Of a stretch of 64,000 nucleotides of DNA, positions 16,548 through 26,157 are shown one piece after another. Numbering within the stretch: the stretch's first letter is position 1; every line of letters starts with the position of its first letter. The stretch spans positions 1,178,001 to 1,242,000 of the forward strand of contig NZ_CP040748.1 in the NCBI RefSeq assembly GCF_006007965.1, in the 5' to 3' direction. The position numbers were made by a program, and so were the translations under genes. This DNA comes from Nocardioides jishulii. Lineage in GTDB: Bacteria; Actinomycetota; Actinomycetes; Propionibacteriales; Nocardioidaceae. A model generated the notes under the pieces. The model saw nothing but the letters and a program-made list of their open reading frames with translations, did not search any database and was not told where the DNA came from.

Positions 16548-17486
16548 ATGGCAGTCGTGACCATGCGCCAGCTGCTCGAGAGCGGCGTCCACTTCGGACA
16601 CCAGACCCGCCGCTGGAACCCGAAGATGAAGCGCTTCATCCTCACCGAGCGCAACGGCATCTACATCATCGACCTCCAGCAGTCGCTGGGCTACATCGAC
16701 CGCTCGTACGCCTTCATCAAGGAGACCGTCGCCAAGGGCGGCACCGTGATGTTCGTCGGCACGAAGAAGCAGGCGCAGGAGGCGATCGCCGAGCAGGCGA
16801 CCCGCGTGGGCATGCCCTACGTCAACCAGCGCTGGCTCGGCGGCATGCTGACCAACTTCCAGACGGTCCACCAGCGGATCAACCGTCTCAAGGAGCTCGA
16901 CGAGATCAACTTCGACGAGTCCTCCAGCAGCCGCACCAAGAAGGAGCTGCTGCAGATGCGTCGCGAGCGCGACAAGCTCAACAAGTCGCTCGGCGGCATC
17001 CGCGAGATGACCCGCACCCCCTCGGCCATCTGGATCGTCGACACCAACAAGGAGCACCTCGCCGTCGAGGAGGCCCGCAAGCTGCGGATCCCGATCATCG
17101 GCATCCTGGACTCCAACTGCGACCCCGACCAGGTCGACTTCCCGATCCCGGGCAACGACGACGCGATCCGCGCCGTCGGCCTGCTGACCCGCGTGGTGGC
17201 CGACGCCGTGGCCGAGGGCCTCGTCGCCCGCTCCGGCGCCAAGTCGTCCGGTGGCACCGCCGAGCCGCTCGCCGAGTGGGAGCGCGAGATCCTCGCCGGT
17301 GACGCCGAGGCTGCTGCGACCGAGGCTCCCGCCGAGGCCGCCGCTGAGGCCCCCGCTGCTGAGGCTGCGACCGAGGCCCCCGCCGCTGAGGCTGCGACCG
17401 AGGCTCCCGCCGAGGCTGCTGCTGAGACCGAGGCGCCCGCCGCCGAGGCCGCCGCGGACGAGGCCCCCGCCGCCGAGACCAACTGA
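16548..17486 (+). CDS. rpsB: 30S ribosomal protein S2
   Basis: S2 joins the 30S subunit late and is needed for S1 binding. Conserved blocks: [68 protein letters not shown] and [14 protein letters not shown]. Residues 1 to about 245 are canonical. The last 65 are a repetitive Ala/Glu/Pro/Thr tail made of variations on EAPAAEAAT, expanded compared with the usual S2. tsf follows 45 nt downstream in the same operon. Confidence 0.98.
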   Translation: MAVVTMRQLLESGVHFGHQTRRWNPKMKRFILTERNGIYIIDLQQSLGYIDRSYAFIKETVAKGGTVMFVGTKKQAQEAIAEQATRVGMPYVNQRWLGGMLTNFQTVHQRINRLKELDEINFDESSSSRTKKELLQMRRERDKLNKSLGGIREMTRTPSAIWIVDTNKEHLAVEEARKLRIPIIGILDSNCDPDQVDFPIPGNDDAIRAVGLLTRVVADAVAEGLVARSGAKSSGGTAEPLAEWEREILAGDAEAAATEAPAEAAAEAPAAEAATEAPAAEAATEAPAEAAAETEAPAAEAAADEAPAAETN

Positions 17487-17531
17487 CCTCCGTCAGTCTC
17501 AGCGAACCGACTACTTCGAGGAAGAGGATTC

Positions 17532-18344
17532 ATGTCCAACTTCACCGCTGCCGACGTCAAGAAGCTCCGTGAGCTCACCAGCGCCGGCATGATGGACTGC
17601 AAGAAGGCGCTCACGGAGACGGACGGCGACTTCGACAAGGCCGTCGACCTGCTCCGCGTCAAGGGCACCGCCAAGGCTGCCGCCCGTGCCGCCGAGCGTG
17701 AGGCCTCCTCCGGCCTGGTCGTCACCTCCGGTGGCGCCCTGGTCGAGCTGAAGTCGGAGACCGACTTCGTCGCCAAGAACGCCGACTTCATCGCCACCGC
17801 CGAGAAGATCGCCGCGGCGGCCGACGCCAACAAGACCACCGACGCCGAGGCCCTCAAGGCCGTCGAGCTCGACGGCAAGACCGTCGGCGAGATCGTCGAG
17901 GGTCTGGCCGTCACCATCGGTGAGAAGATCGAGCTGGGCCAGGTCGCCTACTTCGACGGCAACACGGTCACCTACATGCACAAGCGTGCCGCTGACCTCC
18001 CCGCCGCCGTCGGCGTCCTCGTCGAGTACGAGGGTGACGAGGCTGCCGCCAAGGCTGCTGCCATGCAGGTGGCCGCCATGAAGGCGCAGTTCCTGACTCG
18101 CGACGAGGTCGACGCCGACGTCGTCGCCCGCGAGAAGGACGTCCTGACGGCCAAGACGCTGGAGGAGGGCAAGCCGGAGGCTGCCGTCGCCAAGATCGTC
18201 GAGGGTCGTCTGGGTGCCTTCTTCAAGGAGATCGTCCTGCTCGAGCAGGAGTCGATCGTCGAGTCGAAGAAGTCGGTCAAGCAGGTCCTGGACGCTGCCG
18301 GCACCACCGTGAAGCGCTTCGTCCGCTTCGAGGTCGGCGCCTGA
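17532..18344 (+). CDS. tsf: Elongation factor Ts
   Basis: The guanine nucleotide exchange factor for EF-Tu. Of 270 residues, the N-terminal UBA-like domain reads [19 protein letters not shown], followed by the EF-Tu contact motif [13 protein letters not shown] (about residues 74-86) and two core subdomains with VVVLVEYEG-like [11 protein letters not shown]. The start ATG has GGAAGAGG upstream. A hairpin pair follows the gene, so transcription from rpsB probably ends before pyrH. Confidence 0.98.
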   Translation: MSNFTAADVKKLRELTSAGMMDCKKALTETDGDFDKAVDLLRVKGTAKAAARAAEREASSGLVVTSGGALVELKSETDFVAKNADFIATAEKIAAAADANKTTDAEALKAVELDGKTVGEIVEGLAVTIGEKIELGQVAYFDGNTVTYMHKRAADLPAAVGVLVEYEGDEAAAKAAAMQVAAMKAQFLTRDEVDADVVAREKDVLTAKTLEEGKPEAAVAKIVEGRLGAFFKEIVLLEQESIVESKKSVKQVLDAAGTTVKRFVRFEVGA

Positions 18345-18382
18345 GAACCTGACAGGTTCTGATCAAGCACCATCATTCGAGG

Positions 18383-18428
18383 AGGCCGGTTCGGTGGATC
18401 ACACGATGACCATCGAGCCGGCCTTTCT
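18383..18428 (+). terminator. Terminator after tsf
   Basis: AGGCCGGTTCG pairs with CGAGCCGGCCT (one G-U pair) around a loop of about 20 nt, followed by TTTCTC. A second small hairpin AGAACCTGACAGGTTCT lies just after the tsf stop (18345-18361). Confidence 0.75.
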
Positions 18429-18478
18429 CGCACCCGCACCACGCCTGCACGCCCAGCTGTTGTTCGAAAGGATCTGAC

Positions 18479-19195
18479 GTGACCGCTTACACCCGCGTCC
18501 TGCTCAAGCTCTCCGGCGAGGTCTTCGGAGGCGGGAGCGTCGGCGTCGACCCCGACGTCGTCTCCAAGGTGGCCCGTCAGATCGCCGAGGTCGTCCGCGC
18601 CGGCGTGAACGTCAGCATCGTCGTCGGCGGTGGCAACTTCTTCCGCGGCGCCGAGATGCAGCAGCGGGGGATGGACCGGGCACGCGCCGACTACATGGGC
18701 ATGCTCGGCACGGTCATGAACTGCCTCGCCCTCCAGGACTTCCTGGAGAAGGAGGGCATCGAGACCCGCGTGCAGACCGCCATCACCATGGGCCAGGTCG
18801 CCGAGCCCTACATCCCGCGCAAGGCGATCCGTCACATGGAGAAGGGCCGCGTCGTGATCTTCGGCGCCGGCGCCGGCATGCCGTTCTTCTCCACTGACAC
18901 CGTCGCGGCCCAGCGTGCGCTCGAGACCCGCTCCGAGGTCGTGCTGATGGCGAAGCAGGGCGTCGACGGCGTCTACACCGCCGACCCGGCGAAGGACCCC
19001 ACCGCCACCAAGCTCGACACCCTGACCTTCCAGGAGGCCCTGACCCGAGGCCTCAAGGTGGCCGACGCCACCGCCTTCGCGCTGTGCATGGAGAACGACA
19101 TGCCCCTCATCGTCTTCGGCATGGAGGACGAGGGTGCGATCCTGCGGATCGTGCAGGGTGAGAAGATCGGGACGTTGGTCAGCTCGCACGGCTGA
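18479..19195 (+). CDS. pyrH: UMP kinase
   Basis: Phosphorylates UMP to UDP in pyrimidine nucleotide synthesis; the bacterial type is hexameric and unrelated to eukaryotic UMP/CMP kinase. The 238 residues show [43 protein letters not shown], the acceptor region [40 protein letters not shown] and [13 protein letters not shown]. The GTG has AAAGGA upstream. The gene lies between the tsf terminator and frr, its usual partner. Confidence 0.98.
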   Translation: MTAYTRVLLKLSGEVFGGGSVGVDPDVVSKVARQIAEVVRAGVNVSIVVGGGNFFRGAEMQQRGMDRARADYMGMLGTVMNCLALQDFLEKEGIETRVQTAITMGQVAEPYIPRKAIRHMEKGRVVIFGAGAGMPFFSTDTVAAQRALETRSEVVLMAKQGVDGVYTADPAKDPTATKLDTLTFQEALTRGLKVADATAFALCMENDMPLIVFGMEDEGAILRIVQGEKIGTLVSSHG

Positions 19196-19286
19196 CCGAC
19201 CCGCGTACTCCGCCGCACTGCGGCGCCGCACCACCAGCAGGACACTGGCACCAACCCAGAGCATTCACGAACGAGAGAAGGCAGCC

Positions 19287-19844
19287 GTGATCAACGACAT
19301 CCTCCGCGAAGCCGGTCAGAAGATGGACAAGTCGGTCGAGTCGACCCGTGAGGATTTCACCACCATCCGCGCCGGGCGCATCAGCCCGACGGTCTTCAAC
19401 AAGATCGTGGTGGAGTACTACGGCACGCCGACCCCGCTCCAGCAGCTGGCGACCTTCACCTCGCAGGACGCTCGCACGATCCTGATCCAGCCCTTCGACC
19501 AGAGCGCGGTCGACAGCGTCGAGCGGGCCGTGCGTGACTCCGACCTGGGCGTGAACCCCTCGAGCGACGGTCGCGTGCTGCGGTGCGTCTTCCCCGAGCT
19601 CACCGAGGAGCGCCGCAAGGAGTACATCAAGCTCGCCCGCGGCAAGTCCGAGGACGGCCGCGTCTCGGTGCGCAACGTACGCCGCCAGGCCAAGCAGGCC
19701 CTCGAGAAGCTCGAGAAGGACGGCGAGGTCGGCAAGGACGACGTCACCGGTGCCGAGAAGAAGCTCGACGCCATGACCAAGGACCACACTGACGCCATCG
19801 ACGAGATGCTGAAGAAGAAGGAAGCAGAGCTGCTCGAAGTCTGA
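19287..19844 (+). CDS. frr: Ribosome recycling factor
   Basis: With EF-G, RRF splits the post-termination ribosome. The 185-residue length is standard. Seen: MDKSVESTREDFTTIRAGRISP at the N-terminus, VEYYGTPTPLQQLATFTSQDARTILIQPFD in domain II and RRKEYIKLARGKSEDGRVSVRNVRR in the returning helix. GTG 19287 is chosen because it gives the family N-terminus and has AGAGAAGG upstream. cdsA follows 17 nt later. Confidence 0.98.
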   Translation: MINDILREAGQKMDKSVESTREDFTTIRAGRISPTVFNKIVVEYYGTPTPLQQLATFTSQDARTILIQPFDQSAVDSVERAVRDSDLGVNPSSDGRVLRCVFPELTEERRKEYIKLARGKSEDGRVSVRNVRRQAKQALEKLEKDGEVGKDDVTGAEKKLDAMTKDHTDAIDEMLKKKEAELLEV

Positions 19845-19861
19845 GCAGCCAGCACACAGAG

Positions 19862-20737
19862 ATGACGACCCCCTCACTCCCGGCGCCGGCGCCCAAGAAG
19901 GACCACGGCCGTGCCGGCCGCAACCTGCCCGCAGCCATCACGTCAGCGGTGGTGCTCCTGTCGGTGATCGCTGCGGCCCTGTACTTCTGGAAGACCGCGT
20001 TCATCGCGGTGGTCGCCGTCGCGGTGGTCATCGGCATCTGGGAGCTCGGACGTGGCCTGCGGGCCAAGGAGATCGACGTCCCCGAGCAGCCGCTGATGAT
20101 CGGCGCCGTGGTGATGGTGGTCGTCGCCTACTTCTCCGGACCGGCGGCGCTGGTCACCGCCACGGCGGTGACCGCGCTGGTGACCATGCTCTGGTTGCTG
20201 CGCCGGGGGGTGGACGGTTTCGTCAAGAACGCGACCGCCTCCGTCTTCGTGCTCGTCTACCTGCCCTTCCTGGCCTCCTTCGTCAGCCTGATGCTCCGTG
20301 AGGGCGGGGCGACCGGGTTCGAGCGCCTCGACGACGGCGTACGCGGCATCGTCGTCTTCGTGCTGGTCACCGTCGCCTCCGACACCGGGGGCTACGTCGC
20401 AGGTGTGCTCTTCGGCAAGCACCCGATGGCTCCGGTCATCTCGCCCAAGAAGTCCTGGGAGGGCTTCGCCGGCTCGGCAGTCGCGTGCATCGCGGCTGGC
20501 TGGTTCCTGGTCACCACCCTGCTCGACGCCGAGCCCTGGGTGGGCGTGCTGCTCGGCATGATCGTCGTGGTGATGGCCACCCTGGGCGACCTCGTCGAGT
20601 CGGTCATCAAGCGCGACCTGGGCGTCAAGGACATGTCCCACGTGATCCCCGGCCACGGGGGCATCATGGACCGCCTCGACTCGCTGCTCGCCACCATCGC
20701 CCCGGTCTGGCTGCTGCTGCACTACCTCGCCTTCTGA
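19862..20737 (+). CDS. cdsA: Phosphatidate cytidylyltransferase
   Basis: Makes CDP-diacylglycerol from phosphatidic acid and CTP, the precursor of membrane phospholipids. The 291-residue integral membrane protein has about seven or eight hydrophobic segments. The family signature is seen as SDTGGYVAGVLFGKHPMAPVISPKKSWEGFAGS and GDLVESVIKRDLGVKDM, then PGHGGIMDRLDSL near the C-terminus. An N-terminal Pro/Lys-rich tail of about 20 residues precedes the first helix. It follows frr closely, as in most actinobacteria. Confidence 0.96.
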   Translation: MTTPSLPAPAPKKDHGRAGRNLPAAITSAVVLLSVIAAALYFWKTAFIAVVAVAVVIGIWELGRGLRAKEIDVPEQPLMIGAVVMVVVAYFSGPAALVTATAVTALVTMLWLLRRGVDGFVKNATASVFVLVYLPFLASFVSLMLREGGATGFERLDDGVRGIVVFVLVTVASDTGGYVAGVLFGKHPMAPVISPKKSWEGFAGSAVACIAAGWFLVTTLLDAEPWVGVLLGMIVVVMATLGDLVESVIKRDLGVKDMSHVIPGHGGIMDRLDSLLATIAPVWLLLHYLAF

Positions 20738-20816
20738 GGTCCTTGCCGGGGCAGGACTTGCGGCGCGCCGACGGTCCCCTGGACGCGGGGCGCCCTCGTC
20801 CGCCTAGGATTCCCGC

Positions 20817-21188
20817 ATGAGGGAGACTCAGGAGCAGGCCCAGGTCGAGGCGCAGCCTGCGCCGACGTCCGACGTCCCGACCACGGACTGGTGGCACCGG
20901 GACCACCCGACCTTCACCGCGCTGTCGGGGTTCTTCACCGGCATGCTCTTCGTCACGGCGGTGCCGGGTGGATTCGCCGGGCTGCTGCGCCTGCTGCTGT
21001 CCTACCAGAGCGCTGAGCGGTGGTTCCCGCTCGTGGCGCTCACCCTCGTCGTGCCGCTCGGCCTGCTGCTCGCCCCGCGTACGCGGCGCTTCGGGACCTA
21101 CATGGTCATCGGCATGGTGCTGACCCTGCTGGTGGTGCTCGGCGTCGCCTCGTTGGTCCTCTGGTACATGGTCGAGTTCGACGCCTGA
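20817..21188 (+). CDS. Small membrane protein of unknown function
   Basis: A 123-residue protein I do not recognise. It has a polar Gln/Glu/Pro-rich N-terminal region (residues 1-30) and three hydrophobic segments (about 39-63, 73-88 and 95-118), the last two joined by [10 protein letters not shown]. The start is fixed by TAGGAT ending 6 nt before ATG, so its mRNA is probably leaderless. It sits between cdsA and rlmN on the same strand; no functional link is evident. Confidence 0.75.
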   Translation: MRETQEQAQVEAQPAPTSDVPTTDWWHRDHPTFTALSGFFTGMLFVTAVPGGFAGLLRLLLSYQSAERWFPLVALTLVVPLGLLLAPRTRRFGTYMVIGMVLTLLVVLGVASLVLWYMVEFDA

Positions 21189-21229
21189 GGTTTTCGCGCC
21201 GTTGGCGCAACGGTGGGAGGATGGACCTG

Positions 21230-22354
21230 ATGTCTGAGAATCCTGCCCTCCTGCCCCTGGTGTTCGACGAGCCTCGCGGCCGCAAGAAGCCGCCGCGCCA
21301 CCTCGCCGACCTCGACGAGGCCGGCCGCAAGGAACTGCTCGTCGAGGCCGGCCTGCCCGGCTTCCGGGCCAAGCAGCTCTCGAACCACTACTTCGGCCGT
21401 CTCGTCACCGACCCCGACGAGATGACCGACCTCCCGGCGGGCCAGCGCGACGCGCTCGCCAACGCCCTCCTGCCCAAGCTGATGGACCCGATCCGCGTCC
21501 AGACCGCCGACAGGGGCACCACCGTGAAGACGCTGTGGAAGCTCTTCGACGGTGCCCTCGTCGAGTCCGTCCTGATGCGTTACAAGACGCGCGCCACGGT
21601 CTGCGTCTCCAGCCAGGCCGGGTGCGGCATGGCCTGCCCGTTCTGCGCCACCGGCCAGGGCGGCCTGCAGCGCAACATGTCGACCGCCGAGATCGTCGAG
21701 CAGGTCGTCTCCGCCAACCGCACCATCGGCAGCGGCGAGATCCCCGGAGGCCCCGGCCGCATCTCCAACGTGGTCTTCATGGGCATGGGCGAACCGCTCG
21801 CGAACTACAAGGCGGTCGTGGGTGCGGTCCGCCGCCTCACCGACCCCTCGCCGGCCGGCCTGGGCATGAGTGCCCGCGGCGTCACCGTCTCCACCGTCGG
21901 CCTGGTCCCGCGCATCAACCAGCTGGCCGAGGAGGGCATCCCCTGCACCCTCGCGCTGTCGTTGCACGCGCCCGACGACGAGCTGCGCAATGAGCTCGTC
22001 CCGATCAACAACCGCTTCTCGGTCGCCGAGACCGTCGAGGCCGCGTGGAACTACGCCCGAGTCACCAAGCGCCGGGTCTCCATCGAGTACGCGATGATGC
22101 GCGACATCAACGACCAGGCGCACCGTGCCGACCTGCTCGCCGACGTGCTGAACTCGTACGGCGACTGGGCGTGGGTCCACGTCAACCTGATCCCGCTCAA
22201 CGAGGTCCCGGGCTCCAAGTACACGCGTTCGCGCGACGAGGACATGGCCGAGTTCGTCCGCCGGCTCGAGGCCAAGGGGATCAGCACCACCATCCGGGAC
22301 ACCCGTGGCGACGAGATCGACGCCGCCTGCGGCCAGCTCGCTGCCGCTGAGTGA
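21230..22354 (+). CDS. rlmN: Dual-specificity 23S rRNA/tRNA methyltransferase RlmN
   Basis: A radical-SAM enzyme methylating C2 of A2503 in 23S rRNA and A37 in some tRNAs. The 374 residues include the cluster motif [11 protein letters not shown] (about residues 131-141), [31 protein letters not shown] and [15 protein letters not shown], with the C-terminal [10 protein letters not shown] carrying the methyl-carrier Cys. I choose ATG 21230: GGGAGG lies 9 nt before it, but touches the alternative ATG at 21221. Confidence 0.96.
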   Translation: MSENPALLPLVFDEPRGRKKPPRHLADLDEAGRKELLVEAGLPGFRAKQLSNHYFGRLVTDPDEMTDLPAGQRDALANALLPKLMDPIRVQTADRGTTVKTLWKLFDGALVESVLMRYKTRATVCVSSQAGCGMACPFCATGQGGLQRNMSTAEIVEQVVSANRTIGSGEIPGGPGRISNVVFMGMGEPLANYKAVVGAVRRLTDPSPAGLGMSARGVTVSTVGLVPRINQLAEEGIPCTLALSLHAPDDELRNELVPINNRFSVAETVEAAWNYARVTKRRVSIEYAMMRDINDQAHRADLLADVLNSYGDWAWVHVNLIPLNEVPGSKYTRSRDEDMAEFVRRLEAKGISTTIRDTRGDEIDAACGQLAAAE

Positions 22355-22393
22355 CCCCGGAGCGGTGACCTTCCGGGCCACCGTCGACCCTGC

Positions 22394-23479
22394 CTAGGCA
22401 GTGGGGCTGCGTACGAGCGCAGCGGCCTCCTCGATCGTGTCGACGAGGTGCACGTGTGGCTCCATGGCCCGCCCGCGCGCCAGGGTGGTGAGCAGCTGCC
22501 AGGCCGGGACCGTGTCGGTCCAGTGCTCGCGGCCGACCAGGATCATCGGGGCGATCGCGGACTCGTCGGCGTAGTAGTTCTCGCAGGCGTCCTGGAACAC
22601 CTCCTGCAGGGTGCCGGCCGCGCCGGGCAGGAAGACGATGCCGCGCTCGCAGATCTCGAGCAGGATCGCCTCGCGGGTGGCGTTGCGGAAGTACTTGGCG
22701 ATCCTGGTGGCGAACGGGTTGGGCGGCTCGTGGCCGTAGTGCCACGTGGGGATGCCCAGGGTGTCGGTGCCGTGCGGGTGCTCGCGCAGCACCGCGAAGG
22801 CCGCGTCGACCCAGGCCCCGACGTCCGGCGTGAACGACGGGACCCGCCCGAGCACCTCGAGGGCCTCGGTCAGGGCCTCCTCCGGCTCGTGGGCGAGGTA
22901 CGCGCCGAGGTTGGCCGCCTCCATCGCGCCCGGTCCTCCGCCGGTGGTGACCACGTGCGTCCGGCCCAGCGCCCGGCCGAGCCGGGCCGCGTAGGCGTAC
23001 TCCGCACCTCCCCGCTGCAGTGAGTGCCCACCCATGACGCCGACCAGGTGACGGCCCTTGACCCACTCGTCCAGCGCCTCGTCGATCGCGTGGTCGTGCA
23101 ACGCCGCCGCGAGGTCGGGGTCGTTCCCCGAGCTCGCCCACGCGTAGGCACGGGCGTCGAGCGAGGTCTGGTAGTCGGCGGTGTCGTAGAGCTCCGGCGG
23201 CGTGTAGAGCCGGCTGCGGTAGACCTCCACCGGAACGTCCGGCAACCGGGGGAAGACGATGGCGCCGCGACGGCGTACGTCGTCGTCCCCGCCGTCGGCG
23301 AAGGTGCACCCCAGGAAGAGGGCGCCGGTGACGTCGGCGGCGGCCAGCTGCCGGGCACGACCCGAGAGGTCGAGGCCGCGCACCCGCCAGCCGTTGAGCG
23401 AGCCGGCGCCCCGGGCCAGGCGGCGGTCGAACTCGGTGAGGCGGTCAACCTCGACGATGCGTCCACGGGTGCGTTTCAC
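22394..23479 (-). CDS. LOG family protein (Rossmann nucleotide-binding)
   Basis: A 361-residue protein of the LOG/lysine-decarboxylase-like family, some members of which release cytokinin-like bases from nucleotides. The core runs from GVMGGHSLQRG, through TTGGGPGAMEAANLGAYL (about residue 189) to the family's PGGxGTxxE site, which here reads PGAAGTLQEVF (second Gly replaced by Ala). The region from about 215 to 265, rich in aromatic and Pro residues, is an insertion relative to short LOG enzymes. The GTG start lies 6 nt after TAGGTT. Activity is uncertain. Confidence 0.85.
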   Translation of the reverse strand: MKRTRGRIVEVDRLTEFDRRLARGAGSLNGWRVRGLDLSGRARQLAAADVTGALFLGCTFADGGDDDVRRRGAIVFPRLPDVPVEVYRSRLYTPPELYDTADYQTSLDARAYAWASSGNDPDLAAALHDHAIDEALDEWVKGRHLVGVMGGHSLQRGGAEYAYAARLGRALGRTHVVTTGGGPGAMEAANLGAYLAHEPEEALTEALEVLGRVPSFTPDVGAWVDAAFAVLREHPHGTDTLGIPTWHYGHEPPNPFATRIAKYFRNATREAILLEICERGIVFLPGAAGTLQEVFQDACENYYADESAIAPMILVGREHWTDTVPAWQLLTTLARGRAMEPHVHLVDTIEEAAALVRSPTA

Positions 23480-23526
23480 GTCGAGAACCTAACGCAGGCG
23501 CCCGGGTCCACAGCTCCCACGCGGGA

Positions 23527-24390
23527 TCACCAGGCGCGCGTCACCACGTCGGCGAAGAGTTCCTCGGCGTCCACCTCCAGACCTCGCGAGGTGAACCACG
23601 CGGCCATGTTCGTGCAGTCGCGGCGCAGGAACTCGCCTGCCCGGGAGTTCCCGGCGAGGTCGACGACCTGCGGCAGGTCGATGACCACCAGCCGATCGCC
23701 GGCAGCGAGCACGTTGTAGGGCGAGAGGTCGCCGTGGACGAGTCCCGCCCCGGCCAGGGTGTGGAGCACGTCGCGGACCTGGGCGTACCACTCGTCGAGC
23801 AACGTCCGGTCGGGCCGGAGCCCGGTCAGGCGCGGGGCGGTCTCCCCGTCGTGCTGGATCCACTCCATGAGGATCTCGGTCCCGTCGCACTGCACCGGGT
23901 AGGGCACCGGGAGGCCCAGCTCCCAGCACCGCAGGAGCGCGCTCCACTCCGAGACGGCCCACTCCGTAGCAGCGACGGTGCGCCCCCACGTGGACCTGCG
24001 GTCAAGGGCTCGCTGGTCGCGTGAGCGTTTGACCGAGCGTCCCTCGGTGTAGGCGGCGGCGCGGTGGAAGTTGCGGTGCCCAGAGGCGCGGTAGCGCTTG
24101 GCGGCCATCACCACGGCGTCGTCAGGGTGCAGCAGGTCCTGTCGTTCCAGGAGGAAGACGTCGGCCTCCTTGCCGCCCTTCAGGACGCCGAGGTCGGTGT
24201 CGACGGCACCCGACGCAGTCACCACCCAGTCGGGCAGCGGTGCGGGGCCGCGCATCAGGGGCTCCACCGCTGGCCAGGTGGACCAGCGTTGCCCGGCGTC
24301 GAGGTGGTCGGGCAGGGCCACGAAGTCGAAGGAGAAGTCAGGGGAGCCGTTCTCGGGCTCCTCGTCGGATGACGGGTGGTGGAAGGACAT
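23527..24390 (-). CDS. RIO1-type atypical serine kinase
   Basis: A 287-residue bacterial RIO kinase. The ATP-binding equivalent of the STGKEA loop is GVLKGGKEADVFLL (about residues 68-81), the lysine strand is VVMAAKRYR, the catalytic loop LVHGDLSPYNVL and the metal-binding strand LVVIDLPQVVD. Between them lies a long RIO-specific flexible segment rich in Arg. In eukaryotes and archaea RIO1 acts in small-subunit maturation; in bacteria the role is not settled. It is followed by the LOG gene on the same strand, 47 bp away. Confidence 0.9.
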   Translation of the reverse strand: MSFHHPSSDEEPENGSPDFSFDFVALPDHLDAGQRWSTWPAVEPLMRGPAPLPDWVVTASGAVDTDLGVLKGGKEADVFLLERQDLLHPDDAVVMAAKRYRASGHRNFHRAAAYTEGRSVKRSRDQRALDRRSTWGRTVAATEWAVSEWSALLRCWELGLPVPYPVQCDGTEILMEWIQHDGETAPRLTGLRPDRTLLDEWYAQVRDVLHTLAGAGLVHGDLSPYNVLAAGDRLVVIDLPQVVDLAGNSRAGEFLRRDCTNMAAWFTSRGLEVDAEELFADVVTRAW

Positions 24391-24595
24391 GCCAGCTCCG
24401 ATGGGTCGGACGAACGATGCAGGGCGCGGTGGAACGGGTGGTCACCGTCATGGCTCCTCCTCACGTGCGTACGACCCCGGGACGTCGGGGTCCCTCCAGT
24501 CTGGCGACGAGCGAGGACGGCGCAACTGGTTTTCCTGCGTGGGCACGCGCCGCTTCGCCGCGCACACAGCGGCGGCCCAGAGGTACCTTCAGGGC

Positions 24596-26062
24596 ATGAA
24601 CGACGGGGGACATGGGGGTCGTGCGTCCCGACGTACGCGCGCGCGCCGGTGGCTGAGCGCGGTCATCACCGCCCTGGTGCTGGGCCTCGTCGCCGGCACG
24701 GCGGGCCTCGTCGCACCGACCGCGGGGGAGACCAGCCCCGCTGTGGGCAGCCGCGGCATCGGCGACGCCTACTTCCCGCTCGACGGCAACGGCGGCTACG
24801 ACGTGCGCCACTACGACGTCCGGGTCCGCTATGACTTCGCTCGCCGCCACCTGGGTGGGACGGCGACGCTCATGCTGGTGCCGTCGGCCCCGCTGAAGAG
24901 GTTCAACCTCGACCTGCTGCTCAAGGCCTCCTCGGTGAAGGTCGACGGGGTGAAGGCGACGTTCCGCAAGGACGGCGCCCACGAGCTGGTCGTGACGCCG
25001 AGGAAGGTCCTGAAGGCAGGCCGTGCCGTCAAGGTCACCGTCCGCTACTCCGGCTTCCCCGACCGGCAGCGCTACCAGGGGCAGAGCAACTGGCTGGCCA
25101 GCCGTCACGAGGTCCTCACCATCAACCAGCCCCACATGGCTCCGTGGTGGTTCCCCGCCAACGACCACCCCAGCGACAAGGCCACCTTCCGGGTCGCCGT
25201 CACGGTGCCCAAGGGCAAGCGCGTCATCTCCAACGGCCGCCTGCTCAGCCGGGTGAAGAAGGGACGCACCCAGACGTGGCACTGGGCTGCGCGCGACCCG
25301 ATGGCGACCTACCTGGCGTTCTTCGCCGCCGGTGACTTCGTGGTCGAGCGCGGCACCACCGACGGGTTGCCCTGGTACAACGCGGTCTCCGCGCGCCTCG
25401 GAAAGCGTGAGCAGCGCCGGTCGCTGACCCAGCTGCGGCGCAGCGCCCGCCTCGTGCGCCAGATGGAGCGTGACCTCGGCCCCTACCCGTTCGAGACGAC
25501 CGGGGGAGTGGTGACCTCGCTGATGGCGGGCTTCGCCCTGGAGAACCAGACCCGGCCCACCTACTGGTCCCTCGACTCCAGCAGCACCTGGCTCCTCGTC
25601 CACGAGCTGGCCCACCAGTGGTTCGGTGACGCGGTCTCGGTCGACCGGTGGCGTGACATCTGGCTCAACGAGGGCGCCGCGACCTTCATGGAGGCGCGTC
25701 ACGTCGAGCGGTCCGGGGGACCGACCGCGGCGCAGTGGCTGCGGGAGCAGTACGACGCGTTCGCGCCGCAGGACACCTTCTGGCAGGTCACGATCGGTCG
25801 ACCCGGCGCCAAGCACCTGTTCGACGACGCGGTGTACCAGCGTGGAGGCATGACGATGCAGGCCCTGCGTCAGCGGATCGGCGAGGACGACTTCTGGGCG
25901 CTGCTGCGGCGCTGGCTCGCCACGCACGACGGCGGCACCGTCACCTCCGCGCAGTTCGAGGCCCTGGCGGCCGAGGTGAGCGGCGAGGACCTGCGGAGCT
26001 TCTTCACCGCGTGGCTGCGTACGCCCGGCAAGCCGGCCGCGAACCGCGACAACGGTCTGTGA
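24596..26062 (+). CDS. Exported M1 family zinc aminopeptidase-like protein
   Basis: A 488-residue secreted or membrane-tethered M1 metallopeptidase. Residues 1-45 contain an Arg-rich N-terminus and hydrophobic signal. The catalytic domain has AGFALENQT in place of the GAMEN exopeptidase motif and the zinc site VHELAHQWFGD followed 18 residues later by Glu in IWLNEGAATFME (HExxH-x18-E). The large C-terminal HEAT-like domain of PepN is absent, so the protein resembles short secreted M1 enzymes. TACCTT ends 6 nt before ATG 24596, indicating a leaderless start. Confidence 0.92.
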   Translation: MNDGGHGGRASRRTRARRWLSAVITALVLGLVAGTAGLVAPTAGETSPAVGSRGIGDAYFPLDGNGGYDVRHYDVRVRYDFARRHLGGTATLMLVPSAPLKRFNLDLLLKASSVKVDGVKATFRKDGAHELVVTPRKVLKAGRAVKVTVRYSGFPDRQRYQGQSNWLASRHEVLTINQPHMAPWWFPANDHPSDKATFRVAVTVPKGKRVISNGRLLSRVKKGRTQTWHWAARDPMATYLAFFAAGDFVVERGTTDGLPWYNAVSARLGKREQRRSLTQLRRSARLVRQMERDLGPYPFETTGGVVTSLMAGFALENQTRPTYWSLDSSSTWLLVHELAHQWFGDAVSVDRWRDIWLNEGAATFMEARHVERSGGPTAAQWLREQYDAFAPQDTFWQVTIGRPGAKHLFDDAVYQRGGMTMQALRQRIGEDDFWALLRRWLATHDGGTVTSAQFEALAAEVSGEDLRSFFTAWLRTPGKPAANRDNGL

Positions 26063-26072
26063 CGACGCGACC

Positions 26073-26102
26073 GCCGAGCGGCTGAATCCTGCCGCTCGTC
26101 GG
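26073..26102 (+). terminator. Hairpin terminator after M1 peptidase
   Basis: CCGAGCGGC pairs with GCCGCTCG(T)CGG over a TGAATCCT loop just after the stop. Confidence 0.55.
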
Positions 26103-26157
26103 CGCGACGAGCCGCTGCCGGGACCGGGGGTGTCGTGCGTCTCACGTCCACGGCACC

